Shown one piece after another: positions 34,515-42,967 of a stretch of DNA of 64,000 nt (position 1 is its first letter; each line of letters starts with the position of its first letter). The translations under genes and the position numbers were made by a program. The stretch comes from Candidatus Cloacimonetes bacterium 4572_55 (GTDB lineage Bacteria; 4572-55), in the NCBI GenBank assembly GCA_002084765.1, contig NBMB01000020.1, forward strand, positions 1 to 64,000, written 5' to 3'. Below the pieces are notes generated by a model. That model saw only the letters and a program-made list of their open reading frames with translations. It was not told the origin of the DNA and made no database searches.

Positions 34515-36776
34515 TCAATCCATATCAAAATCTATCGATTCTTTCCCGCTAAAAGTTTTGGAGAAAATTTCCATCATTTTTAAATTTTGCTTGGAGAGCA
34601 TCATTGCATTCCCCATGATAGAGTAAAACAATATGCTTAAACGGGTTTTTGATTCTTCAGTTTTTATACGCCCTGCCTGTATCTGGTTTAGTTTTTCTGC
34701 AAATTTTATTAACTTCAAATCCTTATCAATTACAATCTTAAATTTATCGACATCTTTATTGCTTAACGCCAATTCAGTATTTAATAAGATGTCGTGCAAT
34801 ATCTGGCGAACCTTTTGTAGCTCTTTTATCTGCTCATTGAGCAAGCCCTTGTGATGATTGCTAAGATGTGTATAGGATCGAAGAACAATATCGCGATGCC
34901 CATCTGCCAGCTTTTGCAATCGCCGAATTGTTTGCCCATACTTAAAAGATAGGGTCGCATCCTCTTGTTGCAATAAGCGCATAGATTTAAAAATATTGGC
35001 AATAATAATATTTGTCCATCGTTGAATACGTTTTATTTTTTTCTTCTCGGCTTTCAAAAGGTATTCATTTTGGTTGAACAGCGCGTCCAATGTGGCATCC
35101 AGAGATATCCGAATTTCATAAACGAACAAACTCATGTGTTCAAAAGTTGTTGTAAGTGTGTCGGCTACATCCGTGACTTTTTTCAGATTAAAAATCTGAT
35201 CCAGTTCTTTATCTTTGGATCGTTTTTTATACTTAGAATGATTTTTCCAGATAATCATTCCCGCTAAAGCTAACAACCCAATAACGCCAAAGCCTTTTCC
35301 ATAAAAAATGACAACTGCAATGAGGCTGGATATAGTAAAAGCTAATAAACCAGTCATAAACCAACCGCCGATAACTGTCAAAACGCCGGTAATCCGGTAC
35401 ACTGCGCTTTCTCGTCCCCAGGCTAAGTCTGCAAAAGAGGTTCCCATGGAAACCATGAATGTGACATAAGTTGTTGAAAGTGGCAGTTTTTGCGATGTCG
35501 CATACGAAATTATCGCGCTGGCGACCATCATATTCACAGAAGCGCGCAACAGATCAAATGAGGGACGTTGGTCTGAATCTGTATTCGCTTTATATTGGGT
35601 TGTGTCCAATCTTTTTGCTATCCAATCGCTGAGTATAGACGGAGTGAATCGTTTGACAAAATTGAAAAAGCGGATTGCCATACGAACAACTATACGAGAA
35701 ATGAAAATGGATTCAAATTTTTCATCTTCACCTGATTGTTCTCCCAGACTGAGTTCTATTTCTGACACTGTCCTGGCTTTTTTTGATACCCACAAGGTAA
35801 TCACCATAATAACGCCGGCAATTAACAGCATGTAGGATTCAGTCGGGACTTTTTTTCCTAATACGCCCATAGCGGCAGTCAAGGGGAAATCCGTAGCCAT
35901 AGCCGCGTCGTAGGCATGGAAACCAGCCATTGGGACGCCAATAAAATTGACCAGGTCATTGGCTGCAAAAGCCATTGCCAATGCAAACGTGCCTATGAGT
36001 ATGATCGGTTTGAATATATTCAATTTAAAAAAAAGCGCGATTTGGAGTAAAGCTGCTGAAACAGCAAAAATAGAGGTGAGAATTAAAAAAGTATTTGTTT
36101 TAATCCATTCAGCGGTTTCCGGTGTGATAAAAGTGGCACCTTTTGCGCCTTTAACCAATATAAAATAGGTGATAAAGGAGAGTGCCATACCGCCCCAGAG
36201 TGCTCCGAAATGTTTCATTCTTTTAAGGTAGTCGAAAGTAAATAATAAGCGGCTTAGAAATTGAACAATAGCACCAAATATAAAAGCAATTAAAACAGAT
36301 AATAAAATTCCAAATATGATGAGCATGGCTTTGCTGGTATTAATATATTGAGATAGCAAAGCCAAACTGCCATCTTTCTGCAAAATTTTAAGAACTGATA
36401 TCGCTACCGCGCCGCCTAATAATTCGAATACAATAGAAACTGTTGTTGAGGTGGGAAGCCCATACGTGTTGAAAAGATCAAGCAGAATGATGTCTGCTAT
36501 CATCACAGCAAGAAAAATCGTTATCAATTCAGGCATATTAAAAAGATGTGGATGAAAAATCCCTTTACGGGCTACCTCCATCATACCGCTGGAAAAACTC
36601 ACGCCGACCATAATACCCAGGCTGGCGATTATCAGAATGACATATCGGGGAGCAACCCGCGACCCAAGAGATGAATTAAGAAAGTTCACCGCGTCATTGC
36701 TCACTCCAACGATCAGATCAAAAATTGCAAATACAAACAAAACTACTACCGCTATTAAAAACAAATCTGCGCCCAT
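34515..36776 (-). CDS. PiT-family inorganic phosphate transporter with C-terminal PhoU-like domain
   Basis: 753 aa. Two PHO4/PiT halves: N-terminal VGVSNDAVNFLNSSLGSRVA and a second MAFAANDLVNFIGVPMAG carry the GANDxxN-like signature, and LPTSTTVSIVFELLGGAVAI and LPLSTTYVTFMVSMGTSFAD are the paired PSTT-like motifs. About 12 membrane helices run to about residue 505. After a basic linker (KNHSKYKKRSKDKE), the last 230 residues are helical and soluble (EHMSLFVYEIRISLDATLDA ... RRLQKLADGHRDIVLRSYTH), a PhoU/DUF47-like regulatory tail fused to the transporter. It imports phosphate with H+ or Na+. No pho regulon genes are nearby. Confidence 0.9.
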   Translation of the reverse strand: MGADLFLIAVVVLFVFAIFDLIVGVSNDAVNFLNSSLGSRVAPRYVILIIASLGIMVGVSFSSGMMEVARKGIFHPHLFNMPELITIFLAVMIADIILLDLFNTYGLPTSTTVSIVFELLGGAVAISVLKILQKDGSLALLSQYINTSKAMLIIFGILLSVLIAFIFGAIVQFLSRLLFTFDYLKRMKHFGALWGGMALSFITYFILVKGAKGATFITPETAEWIKTNTFLILTSIFAVSAALLQIALFFKLNIFKPIILIGTFALAMAFAANDLVNFIGVPMAGFHAYDAAMATDFPLTAAMGVLGKKVPTESYMLLIAGVIMVITLWVSKKARTVSEIELSLGEQSGEDEKFESIFISRIVVRMAIRFFNFVKRFTPSILSDWIAKRLDTTQYKANTDSDQRPSFDLLRASVNMMVASAIISYATSQKLPLSTTYVTFMVSMGTSFADLAWGRESAVYRITGVLTVIGGWFMTGLLAFTISSLIAVVIFYGKGFGVIGLLALAGMIIWKNHSKYKKRSKDKELDQIFNLKKVTDVADTLTTTFEHMSLFVYEIRISLDATLDALFNQNEYLLKAEKKKIKRIQRWTNIIIANIFKSMRLLQQEDATLSFKYGQTIRRLQKLADGHRDIVLRSYTHLSNHHKGLLNEQIKELQKVRQILHDILLNTELALSNKDVDKFKIVIDKDLKLIKFAEKLNQIQAGRIKTEESKTRLSILFYSIMGNAMMLSKQNLKMMEIFSKTFSGKESIDFDMD

Positions 36777-36923
36777 ACTTTTATCCGCCTTTTATTTAAT
36801 TTTTGTCGCTATATGATCTATATTTAACTTAATACTTATACTTAACTATTTGAATTTACTTGGATTATTCTATTTTTTCCAAAATAAAATATTTCGACTC
36901 TCGACCGCATCTCTCCAAATTTG

Positions 36924-37988
36924 CTATTCAGCCAGTTCAACAAAATAGCTATAAGACTGGCTCATTCCCTCAAAGCAGTTGGCGCAGATGGCGATCTTTG
37001 ATCGGTCTGACAGAATCTGACGACGCATAGCCTGCATTTTTTCCCCTTTCCAGATATCCTTTATTTTTTCCCCTTTCGCCAAATCCCCGACGATAAAATC
37101 CGCGTCCTTGTCAAAGCAGCAGGGGACAACGGTTCCATCCCAATTCAGAGTCAAACTATACCAGATGACCCGACACCAATTCTCCGACCGCATTTTGACC
37201 CGATATTTCCCTTCGCTATCCTCATAGCGGCGAAATCGCTCGTCGTCCGGCAGAAAATGATCGCCCTGATCCTTTGTATAAATCTGCGCGCTCTTCAGGG
37301 AGAGCCGGTCCACGCGTATCCGCTTTGCCAGACGCTTTATCTCATTAATTTTTTCTTGATTATGCTTCATCACCAGGAATTGCAGGTGGATCAGAGGTCG
37401 GGCAGTGTTCCGTTCTCGCTTGCGCCTGCTCAAAAGCTCCATCCCGTCTATCACCCGTTGAAAATTGCCGCCCACCCGATAGCGTTCGTAGCTCTCCTGA
37501 TCCACGCCGTCCATTGAGATAATAATCTCGTCCAGACCGGAATCGATCACGCTGTCCACCGCGTTCATGGTACGGAGAAAATGACCGTTTGTGCTGGTCA
37601 TCACCGGGATATTTTTGGTCTTGGCATAAGCGGTCATCTGATTGAAATTTTTATTAAGATATGGCTCGCCCTGGTTCCAAAAAAGGATCAAAACCAGGCC
37701 GTCTCCCACCTCGTCAATGATCTGTTTGAATCGATCTAAGGTCAAATTTCCAGCGGGACGAGTCAGTTCTCCCGCGCCGGATGGACACATAGGGCATTTC
37801 AGATTACAGATATTGGTCGGCTCCACCATAAGCATCAAGGGCGTTCCCCAGACTATGGGCTGGCGTCGCACGCGGGATAGAGCCATGGACCCGCCGACCT
37901 TGAGGATATTCAACGCCCGCTTCATAGTGATCCGATAACGATATGTCGTGAGAGTCCGATAGATCGTTTTTAGGGGAATTTTGAGCAT
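36924..37988 (-). CDS. Radical SAM / SPASM protein
   Basis: 354 aa. The radical-SAM cluster motif is in EPTNICNLKCPMCPSGAGEL (CxxxCxxC), followed by the GGE-like region LILFWNQGEPYLNK and IISMDGVDQESYERYRVGG. The C-terminal SPASM region has Cys residues in LNWDGTVVPCCFDKDADF and IAICANCFEGM for auxiliary Fe-S binding. Such proteins modify peptides or act as anaerobic maturases or in cell-wall/saccharide pathways. No small peptide precursor is visible beside it. The adjacent sulfotransferase and O-antigen ligase suggest a surface polysaccharide context, but this is only positional. Confidence 0.88.
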   Translation of the reverse strand: MLKIPLKTIYRTLTTYRYRITMKRALNILKVGGSMALSRVRRQPIVWGTPLMLMVEPTNICNLKCPMCPSGAGELTRPAGNLTLDRFKQIIDEVGDGLVLILFWNQGEPYLNKNFNQMTAYAKTKNIPVMTSTNGHFLRTMNAVDSVIDSGLDEIIISMDGVDQESYERYRVGGNFQRVIDGMELLSRRKRERNTARPLIHLQFLVMKHNQEKINEIKRLAKRIRVDRLSLKSAQIYTKDQGDHFLPDDERFRRYEDSEGKYRVKMRSENWCRVIWYSLTLNWDGTVVPCCFDKDADFIVGDLAKGEKIKDIWKGEKMQAMRRQILSDRSKIAICANCFEGMSQSYSYFVELAE

Positions 37989-38110
37989 AAAATTTCCTTT
38001 TTATAAAAATTTTCCCGTCGTATCGCTGCGGTTGGACGTTATACCAGATATTCTGATATGGTTCAAATTTTTGCTAGCGGTTGGCTGATTCTTGAAATTT
38101 TTCAACCATT

Positions 38111-38989
38111 TCAAGGCATGCTCCATTTTTCTTCGGATATATCCCATAAAGATAATTTCTTGTTTAGAAATTTCTCTAATTTTTCGATGTCTTCCCTTAT
38201 TGGATCAATTAGAAAATTATAACCATCTTTGCTGAATTTTTTGGAGACTTTTGTTCTTGTGATCGATTTGTTCTTTTGTTTCAGCTTCACATTGAAGTCA
38301 ACATCCGAGTCGACTTCAAGAAATTTCGCTATCTCTTTCAACACAGCTTTATGATCTCTGAGAAATTCTTCAAAAAAGACAATTTTGAATTGTCCTTTAG
38401 GAAACAACTCCAGGTAACGGCTGAGTTGAAAATAGTATAAGCTCCTCTCTAAGAATGTCTTATCTTCCTTTATGAGAGAGTTCAAATCATAGGATTCAGA
38501 ATAGAGATTTAATTGTAAACAATGCGAATAATGGGAGCGGATTCTGGCAAATGGATTTCTGAGCAGATAAATAAATTTCATATTCGGGACAATTTTATGG
38601 ATATTTTCCGGACATTCCAACCCATAAGAGGGAGCTTCTGAATAGATTGTAGAAGACTCTCCAACCCGTTTTTCACCTTTATAACCTCTCATCATCATTT
38701 TTGATAATCGCTCTTTTGTCCCAATATGCGAGTAACGATTCAAGTGAACTGGCTCATCTAAAAAGATGCCCGGCTCTTTGATATAGGTCATAAAAATACC
38801 GGGATGCTGATCGAGATAGTTATGTAAACTTGTGGTCCCGGCTTTCATTGCGCCAATAAGCAAAAAGTCAGGTAACATTCGATCTACTTTGATATTTCGA
38901 TCCAAATACCATGTTTCATTCAATTTCCAAAACATTTTTTGATATTTTAACAGTTTATATTTTAAAAATAATTTTATATTATTCAACAT
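38111..38989 (-). CDS. Sulfotransferase domain protein
   Basis: 292 aa from the ATG at 38989. It has the PAPS-binding 5'-PSB loop DFLLIGAMKAGTTSLHNYL and 3'-PSB motif FIYLLRNPFARIRSHYSH, then YFQLSRYLELFPKGQFKIVF FEEFLRD, as in Sulfotransfer_1/3 (heparan/NodH-like) enzymes. It transfers sulfate from PAPS to an acceptor, probably a glycan. The DNA is visibly more AT-rich and Lys/Asn-rich than flanking genes, consistent with recent transfer of a surface-glycan gene. The acceptor is unknown. Confidence 0.85.
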   Translation of the reverse strand: MLNNIKLFLKYKLLKYQKMFWKLNETWYLDRNIKVDRMLPDFLLIGAMKAGTTSLHNYLDQHPGIFMTYIKEPGIFLDEPVHLNRYSHIGTKERLSKMMMRGYKGEKRVGESSTIYSEAPSYGLECPENIHKIVPNMKFIYLLRNPFARIRSHYSHCLQLNLYSESYDLNSLIKEDKTFLERSLYYFQLSRYLELFPKGQFKIVFFEEFLRDHKAVLKEIAKFLEVDSDVDFNVKLKQKNKSITRTKVSKKFSKDGYNFLIDPIREDIEKLEKFLNKKLSLWDISEEKWSMP

Positions 38990-39036
38990 AATAGGTTCCA
39001 ATCATACTATTAAGATGCTTTATATTAAAATTAGCA

Positions 39037-39073
39037 AGCCGCCCGAATCTCACTATCTCAAGTCCGAGCGGCT
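39037..39073 (-). terminator. Candidate terminator after thioredoxin
   Basis: AGCCGC (39037-39042) pairs with GCGGCT (39068-39073), with further pairs after one mismatch. On the minus strand it is followed by an AT-rich TTGCTAATTTTAAT tail. It lies 40 bases past the trxA stop. Confidence 0.4.
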
Positions 39074-39112
39074 ATGTATCTATCCTACTCTGATAGCTCG
39101 TCATTGTACATC

Positions 39113-39433
39113 TTAGAGAAGTGCTTTCAGCCTTTTTACCAATTGACCCTTAGAACTCATTCCGACAACTTTGTCTTCCAGCTTGCCAGATTTGAAATAT
39201 AGGATCGTCGGAATTCCTTGGATCCCATATTCCCGCGCCTTCACTTGGTTCGAATCCACATCGATCTTGCAGATTTTTGCTTTTGGATGAAAATCCTCGG
39301 CAATTTCTTTGACCAGCGGACCGATCATCCTACAGGGACCGCACCATTCCGCCCAAAAATCGACGATTACCGGCACATCACATTCCAGGACTTCCTTTTC
39401 GAAAGTTTCGTCAGTTAAATGAACAATACCCAT
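39113..39433 (-). CDS. trxA: Thioredoxin
   Basis: 106 aa with VPVIVDFWAEWCGPCRMIGP (active site WCGPC), KICKIDVDSNQVKAREYGIQ and the cis-Pro GIPTILYFKSGK. Classic thioredoxin-1 length and motifs; reduces disulfides in the cytoplasm. The start is the ATG at 39433 with GGAGG close upstream. It is a single gene with its own gaps on both sides. Confidence 0.96.
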   Translation of the reverse strand: MGIVHLTDETFEKEVLECDVPVIVDFWAEWCGPCRMIGPLVKEIAEDFHPKAKICKIDVDSNQVKAREYGIQGIPTILYFKSGKLEDKVVGMSSKGQLVKRLKALL

Positions 39434-39587
39434 GATTCCTCCATTAATTTTTTAATATTTCCGATTTGATTTATCACAATCGCCCGTTGGGGCGTAAAAA
39501 AATTACAACTTATTTTACTAAAGTCAAGACTTTTAGTTGTTTAGTAAAAACAAAAATTGGACTCGCTCAAAAAACGCGGCTTTAGCC

Positions 39588-40352
39588 CTATCCCTCTTCG
39601 CAATCAACGCAATCTGCGGATTTTTCAGATCGGACTTGTGGAGCAAATCCCAGAGCCGTTTTTTTCCAATATTCCTGAAAATGGGATCGAAACCAGCTCT
39701 CTTCCGATGCGTACAGCGCGTTGAATCCTCCCCAGGTCCAGATTAAGAGGGTTCCTTCTGTCAGCGACTCGACCTCGATCTCACGTGGATGGGGCGGTAC
39801 CTGACAACTGAGTTTCCAGAGTGCCCGAGCGTCCTCTCCCCTCGCCCGCTGATCGATATAATTCATTTTTCCCGAATCATTCACCCGAATTTTCTCACAA
39901 ATCAGGCAGGAATCCATACGGAGAAACTCTCTCAGCCAGGATTCGGGAAGTTTTTTCTGATAGAGACTTTTTGCCATCTCCAGCTCGTCAGCCGACAAGA
40001 TGCCGTAGATTCGGCACAGATACGGGCGAGCCGGATAGATCAGGCAGGCGTGATTTTTGACGATGAGAAAGGGGCAGATTTGGGGCCTCTCATCTCGGAG
40101 CGTCAGCAGGTTTTTGACAGTTTCCTCCGGAAAGCACTTGTGAATATAGGAGACAATCTTAAAATATTCAGCCTTATACAGCGGATACATGACCGCGATA
40201 TCCCCTTGCATCTCCTCTTCTGTCAGACGACAGCAGTCAGAGCATGTTTTTGGACATTCGGTCTGCGGAGCGGCTTGATACAGCGTGTCCAATTTTTCTT
40301 GAGAAAGTTTGTTTTGATCTATCCAATCAATCAATTCGAGTAGCGGAGCCAT
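39588..40352 (-). CDS. YkgJ-family cysteine-cluster protein, C-terminus encoded by a repeat
   Basis: 254 aa. The Cys cluster CPKTCSDCCRL and the later CPFLIVKNHACLIYPARPYLCRIYG (PCR/YkgJ type) mark a zinc or Fe-S binding protein of the YkgJ family. The last 11 residues (KSADCVDCEEG) are read from repeat copy 5 (39597-39623), so the coding end seems to have been acquired from an intergenic repeat. The start at 40352 lies 3 bases from the stop of the O-antigen ligase gene, so the two form an operon. Function unknown. Confidence 0.75.
   Translation of the reverse strand: MAPLLELIDWIDQNKLSQEKLDTLYQAAPQTECPKTCSDCCRLTEEEMQGDIAVMYPLYKAEYFKIVSYIHKCFPEETVKNLLTLRDERPQICPFLIVKNHACLIYPARPYLCRIYGILSADELEMAKSLYQKKLPESWLREFLRMDSCLICEKIRVNDSGKMNYIDQRARGEDARALWKLSCQVPPHPREIEVESLTEGTLLIWTWGGFNALYASEESWFRSHFQEYWKKTALGFAPQVRSEKSADCVDCEEG
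39597..39623 (-). repeat. Dispersed CGCAGATTA-type repeat, copy 5 (inside coding end)
   Basis: On the minus strand AAATCCGCAGATTGCGTTGA continues into TTGCGAA. It is a divergent copy of the leader and second unit. It overlaps the last codons of the YkgJ-family gene, in frame with CVDC. Confidence 0.55.
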
Positions 40353-40355
40353 ATT

Positions 40356-42767
40356 CTAATTTTCCTCGAAACTTTTTGTGATTCCCTTCAATTTTTTCGA
40401 TATGAGAGTATCTGCCGCGGCGTATGGCCTCAGCTTTTTCTTGACTTGCTGGATTCTCCATTGGTGATCAAGCGAATAAGCAAACGCCAATTCCAGCAGA
40501 TAGCTGTTGATCAGGCGATCGGTATTTTCATCTTCTTTTGTCGATCTTCGAAACTCTCGGAGTTGTTTCTCTACCGCTGCCGAATCGCCCAGAGCAATAT
40601 TTGCGGAGATCAAATCCGGCATGATAAAAGGCTTGACTTGAGGCTGCAACTCGATCGCCCGCTGGAGATACGCCATCGTTTCCGTAGGGCGTTGACCTGT
40701 CGTTGTATAAAGGCGACCGAGCGTTGTCAACACATATACGTTGTTGGGCTGATGTCGGCTCACAATCTCAAACTGGTGAATCGCCTCATCCCAATCTTGC
40801 AACAGCATATGCGCCTTTCCAAGATAAAAGTGTGGTTGCGTTTGGGTATCGCCGACAAGATACGCTGTTTCCTGTAAAAATTTCAGAAAACTGGGATCAA
40901 AATCCTTTTGGTCGCCCACATAATATGTCCACAACAGTTCGTAGGCTTTTTGGAGATCGGAAGTAATTTGTTTCCGATCATTTGAATATCGGGTCAATTC
41001 GGTTAAAAAATAGGGAATTGCTTTTTTTAGAGCCTCTATTCCCTCTGTTTCTCGATCGCTTTCCATCAAAAACAAGCCGTATCGATAGCAATTTTTGCCA
41101 TCTTGAGTCTTCTGCATCGCAATTTTATACGCGGCAACCGCGCGGGTAGTATCTTTTAGCAACCGGTAGCATTCGCCTCGATAGAAATTGATTTCGGAAA
41201 AATTCGGTAAAATCTCATCTAACCGGTCGTAGGCTCCGAGAGCCGATTCCACATCGTCTTGTTTCAGATAAGCGTATCCCAGTTGATACAATGTTTCCGG
41301 GTCATAAGGATCGAGTCGCAGCGCGGATTCATAATAGTGAGTTGCGGCTCTGTATTTTTTTTGGAGATAAAAAGCGTCGTTGCCCATTCGGACATCCTGC
41401 CGGCTTAAATAGCGAGACCCGTCAAACCAAAGAAGAATCGCCAGACCCAAGATTCCAATCGGAATCAACATATAGCGAATTGGTCGGACGTAAGCCCGTA
41501 TCTTTGTGATTCGGCTGCCGGCTCCTTTCGACGGATCGCGTTCCCGATAAGAAAGACCCACTCCGAGAGCCGCGATTATCCAAAATATCATAGGCGTGGA
41601 AATATTTTGAAAGTTGACATTTGCCATATTGATGATCAAAAATCCCGCCATTCCTATGAAAATGGCGAAAACAATTTTTTTCCGAAATGTGTTGTCGTCA
41701 GTCCGATAGGCTCGACGCAATCCCCATCCCGCGACGCACAGCAGGCTCAGGAACAGTGCCAGCCCGATCACCCCATGATTGACGACGATCTCCAAATATT
41801 CGTTATGCGCGTGGTGGACCACATTGGCGAATTGGTCTAATCTATAGCTGGGATCGCGATATTCGGGAAGCAGGATCCGAAACATTCCTCCGCCATTCCC
41901 TATCCAAATATTTTGCCGAGCCATCTCGAAAGCGGCTTTCCAGATATGCAACCGTTCGCCGTAAGCCGGATTTTCTAGGTCGAGAAGAAGAAGCATTCTC
42001 TGTCGAAATTTTTCAAAGTAGAGGAATAAAGCGGCGAAACTGCCAAGGGTAAGGGTCAATGCAAACAGAAGAGTCGGAATTCGACGACGCAGATAATAGA
42101 TCGTCAAAATAATGATCTGGGTCATCGCAATTAACCATGCCAGCCGTGTCTGGGTCAGCGTGAGGGCGACCAGTCCCATGATACAAACAAGCCCGTATAA
42201 CACCCTGTTGACGACGGTGCGTTTGTGCATGGTCAGCGTGGCGATTATCGATAAGGTGAGGATCAAAAATCCAGAAAAATGCACTGGATTTCCAAAAGTA
42301 GCAGGGGGGCGATTGACCAGTGCTCGCTGCCAAGGGAAGGGGCTGAGTCCGTAATAAAGCGTCAGACCGTAAGCCGCGCTCAATCCGAACAGAATAAAGA
42401 TCGTCGAGAGCGCGTGGCGGGCAAATTTCTCGGATCGGATTGTTTGCAGAGTCAGAAAAAAAAGAGTGCCAAAACTGATTTGATTGAGCAGAAATTCTTG
42501 TCCCGACCAGCGATAAGGGGAATAGAGATACGTGAAAATGAGCCATAATATCCACAATATCCAGCCGCTTATTACAGGCGTCCATATCAATTGTCGATTC
42601 TTATCGCTGAGGAATCCCCACGCCCAGCCTATCAACAGTGCCCAAATTCCGATATGCAAAACAAGGGGTTTGATCGCGGTGGATTCCGCTGACGTGAAGC
42701 CGGTTGATAATGGCACGGCAATTATGATCAGGCAGAGTAAAAGATGCAGCTTTGTTTTTGTCATCAC
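40356..42767 (-). CDS. O-antigen ligase/Wzy-type membrane protein with TPR tail
   Basis: 803 aa. About 11 membrane helices to residue 440, with the Wzy_C signature LTQTRLAWLIAMTQIIIL and the large loop ENPAYGERLHIWKAAFEMAR ... NVVHHAHNEYLEIVVNHGVI G. The C-terminal half is built of TPR repeats (about 465-700: AATHYYESALRLDPYDPETL YQLGYAYLKQDD and LGKAHMLLQDWDEAIHQFEI). The family joins or polymerises lipid-linked glycans at the periplasmic side. It is co-transcribed with the YkgJ-like gene. The TPR tail suggests protein or glycan docking. Confidence 0.87.
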   Translation of the reverse strand: MMTKTKLHLLLCLIIIAVPLSTGFTSAESTAIKPLVLHIGIWALLIGWAWGFLSDKNRQLIWTPVISGWILWILWLIFTYLYSPYRWSGQEFLLNQISFGTLFFLTLQTIRSEKFARHALSTIFILFGLSAAYGLTLYYGLSPFPWQRALVNRPPATFGNPVHFSGFLILTLSIIATLTMHKRTVVNRVLYGLVCIMGLVALTLTQTRLAWLIAMTQIIILTIYYLRRRIPTLLFALTLTLGSFAALFLYFEKFRQRMLLLLDLENPAYGERLHIWKAAFEMARQNIWIGNGGGMFRILLPEYRDPSYRLDQFANVVHHAHNEYLEIVVNHGVIGLALFLSLLCVAGWGLRRAYRTDDNTFRKKIVFAIFIGMAGFLIINMANVNFQNISTPMIFWIIAALGVGLSYRERDPSKGAGSRITKIRAYVRPIRYMLIPIGILGLAILLWFDGSRYLSRQDVRMGNDAFYLQKKYRAATHYYESALRLDPYDPETLYQLGYAYLKQDDVESALGAYDRLDEILPNFSEINFYRGECYRLLKDTTRAVAAYKIAMQKTQDGKNCYRYGLFLMESDRETEGIEALKKAIPYFLTELTRYSNDRKQITSDLQKAYELLWTYYVGDQKDFDPSFLKFLQETAYLVGDTQTQPHFYLGKAHMLLQDWDEAIHQFEIVSRHQPNNVYVLTTLGRLYTTTGQRPTETMAYLQRAIELQPQVKPFIMPDLISANIALGDSAAVEKQLREFRRSTKEDENTDRLINSYLLELAFAYSLDHQWRIQQVKKKLRPYAAADTLISKKLKGITKSFEEN

Positions 42768-42800
42768 GCGTTCGTTGATCCCTTATTTATGGAAGTTCCT

Positions 42801-42834
42801 AAAAAAACCCCCGTAAGAAAAATTCCTACGGGGG
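42801..42834 (-). terminator. Rho-independent terminator downstream of PFOR
   Basis: CCCCCGTA (42808-42815), 11-base loop, TACGGGGG (42827-42834). On the minus strand it ends in seven T. Placed to stop minus-strand transcription from the PFOR gene. Confidence 0.85.
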
Positions 42835-42922
42835 TAAAACAGCGGAAACCGGTTAAACGCTTAAACCAAATTGCCAATCTTATCCAGACGTGAGGAATGA
42901 AGCGACTTCTCGACTTCCAAGA

Positions 42923-42958
42923 GGCAAGCCGTCGATCAACAACGGCTGCCTTTTTTTT
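42923..42958 (+). terminator. Plus-strand terminator without an obvious gene
   Basis: GGCAAGCCGT (42923-42932) pairs with ACGGCTGCC (42942-42950, one bulged A), followed by eight T on the plus strand. No plus-strand gene lies upstream; the sequence between this hairpin and 42,801 could form a short plus-strand transcript. Confidence 0.55.
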
Positions 42959-42967
42959 AAATAAGAA

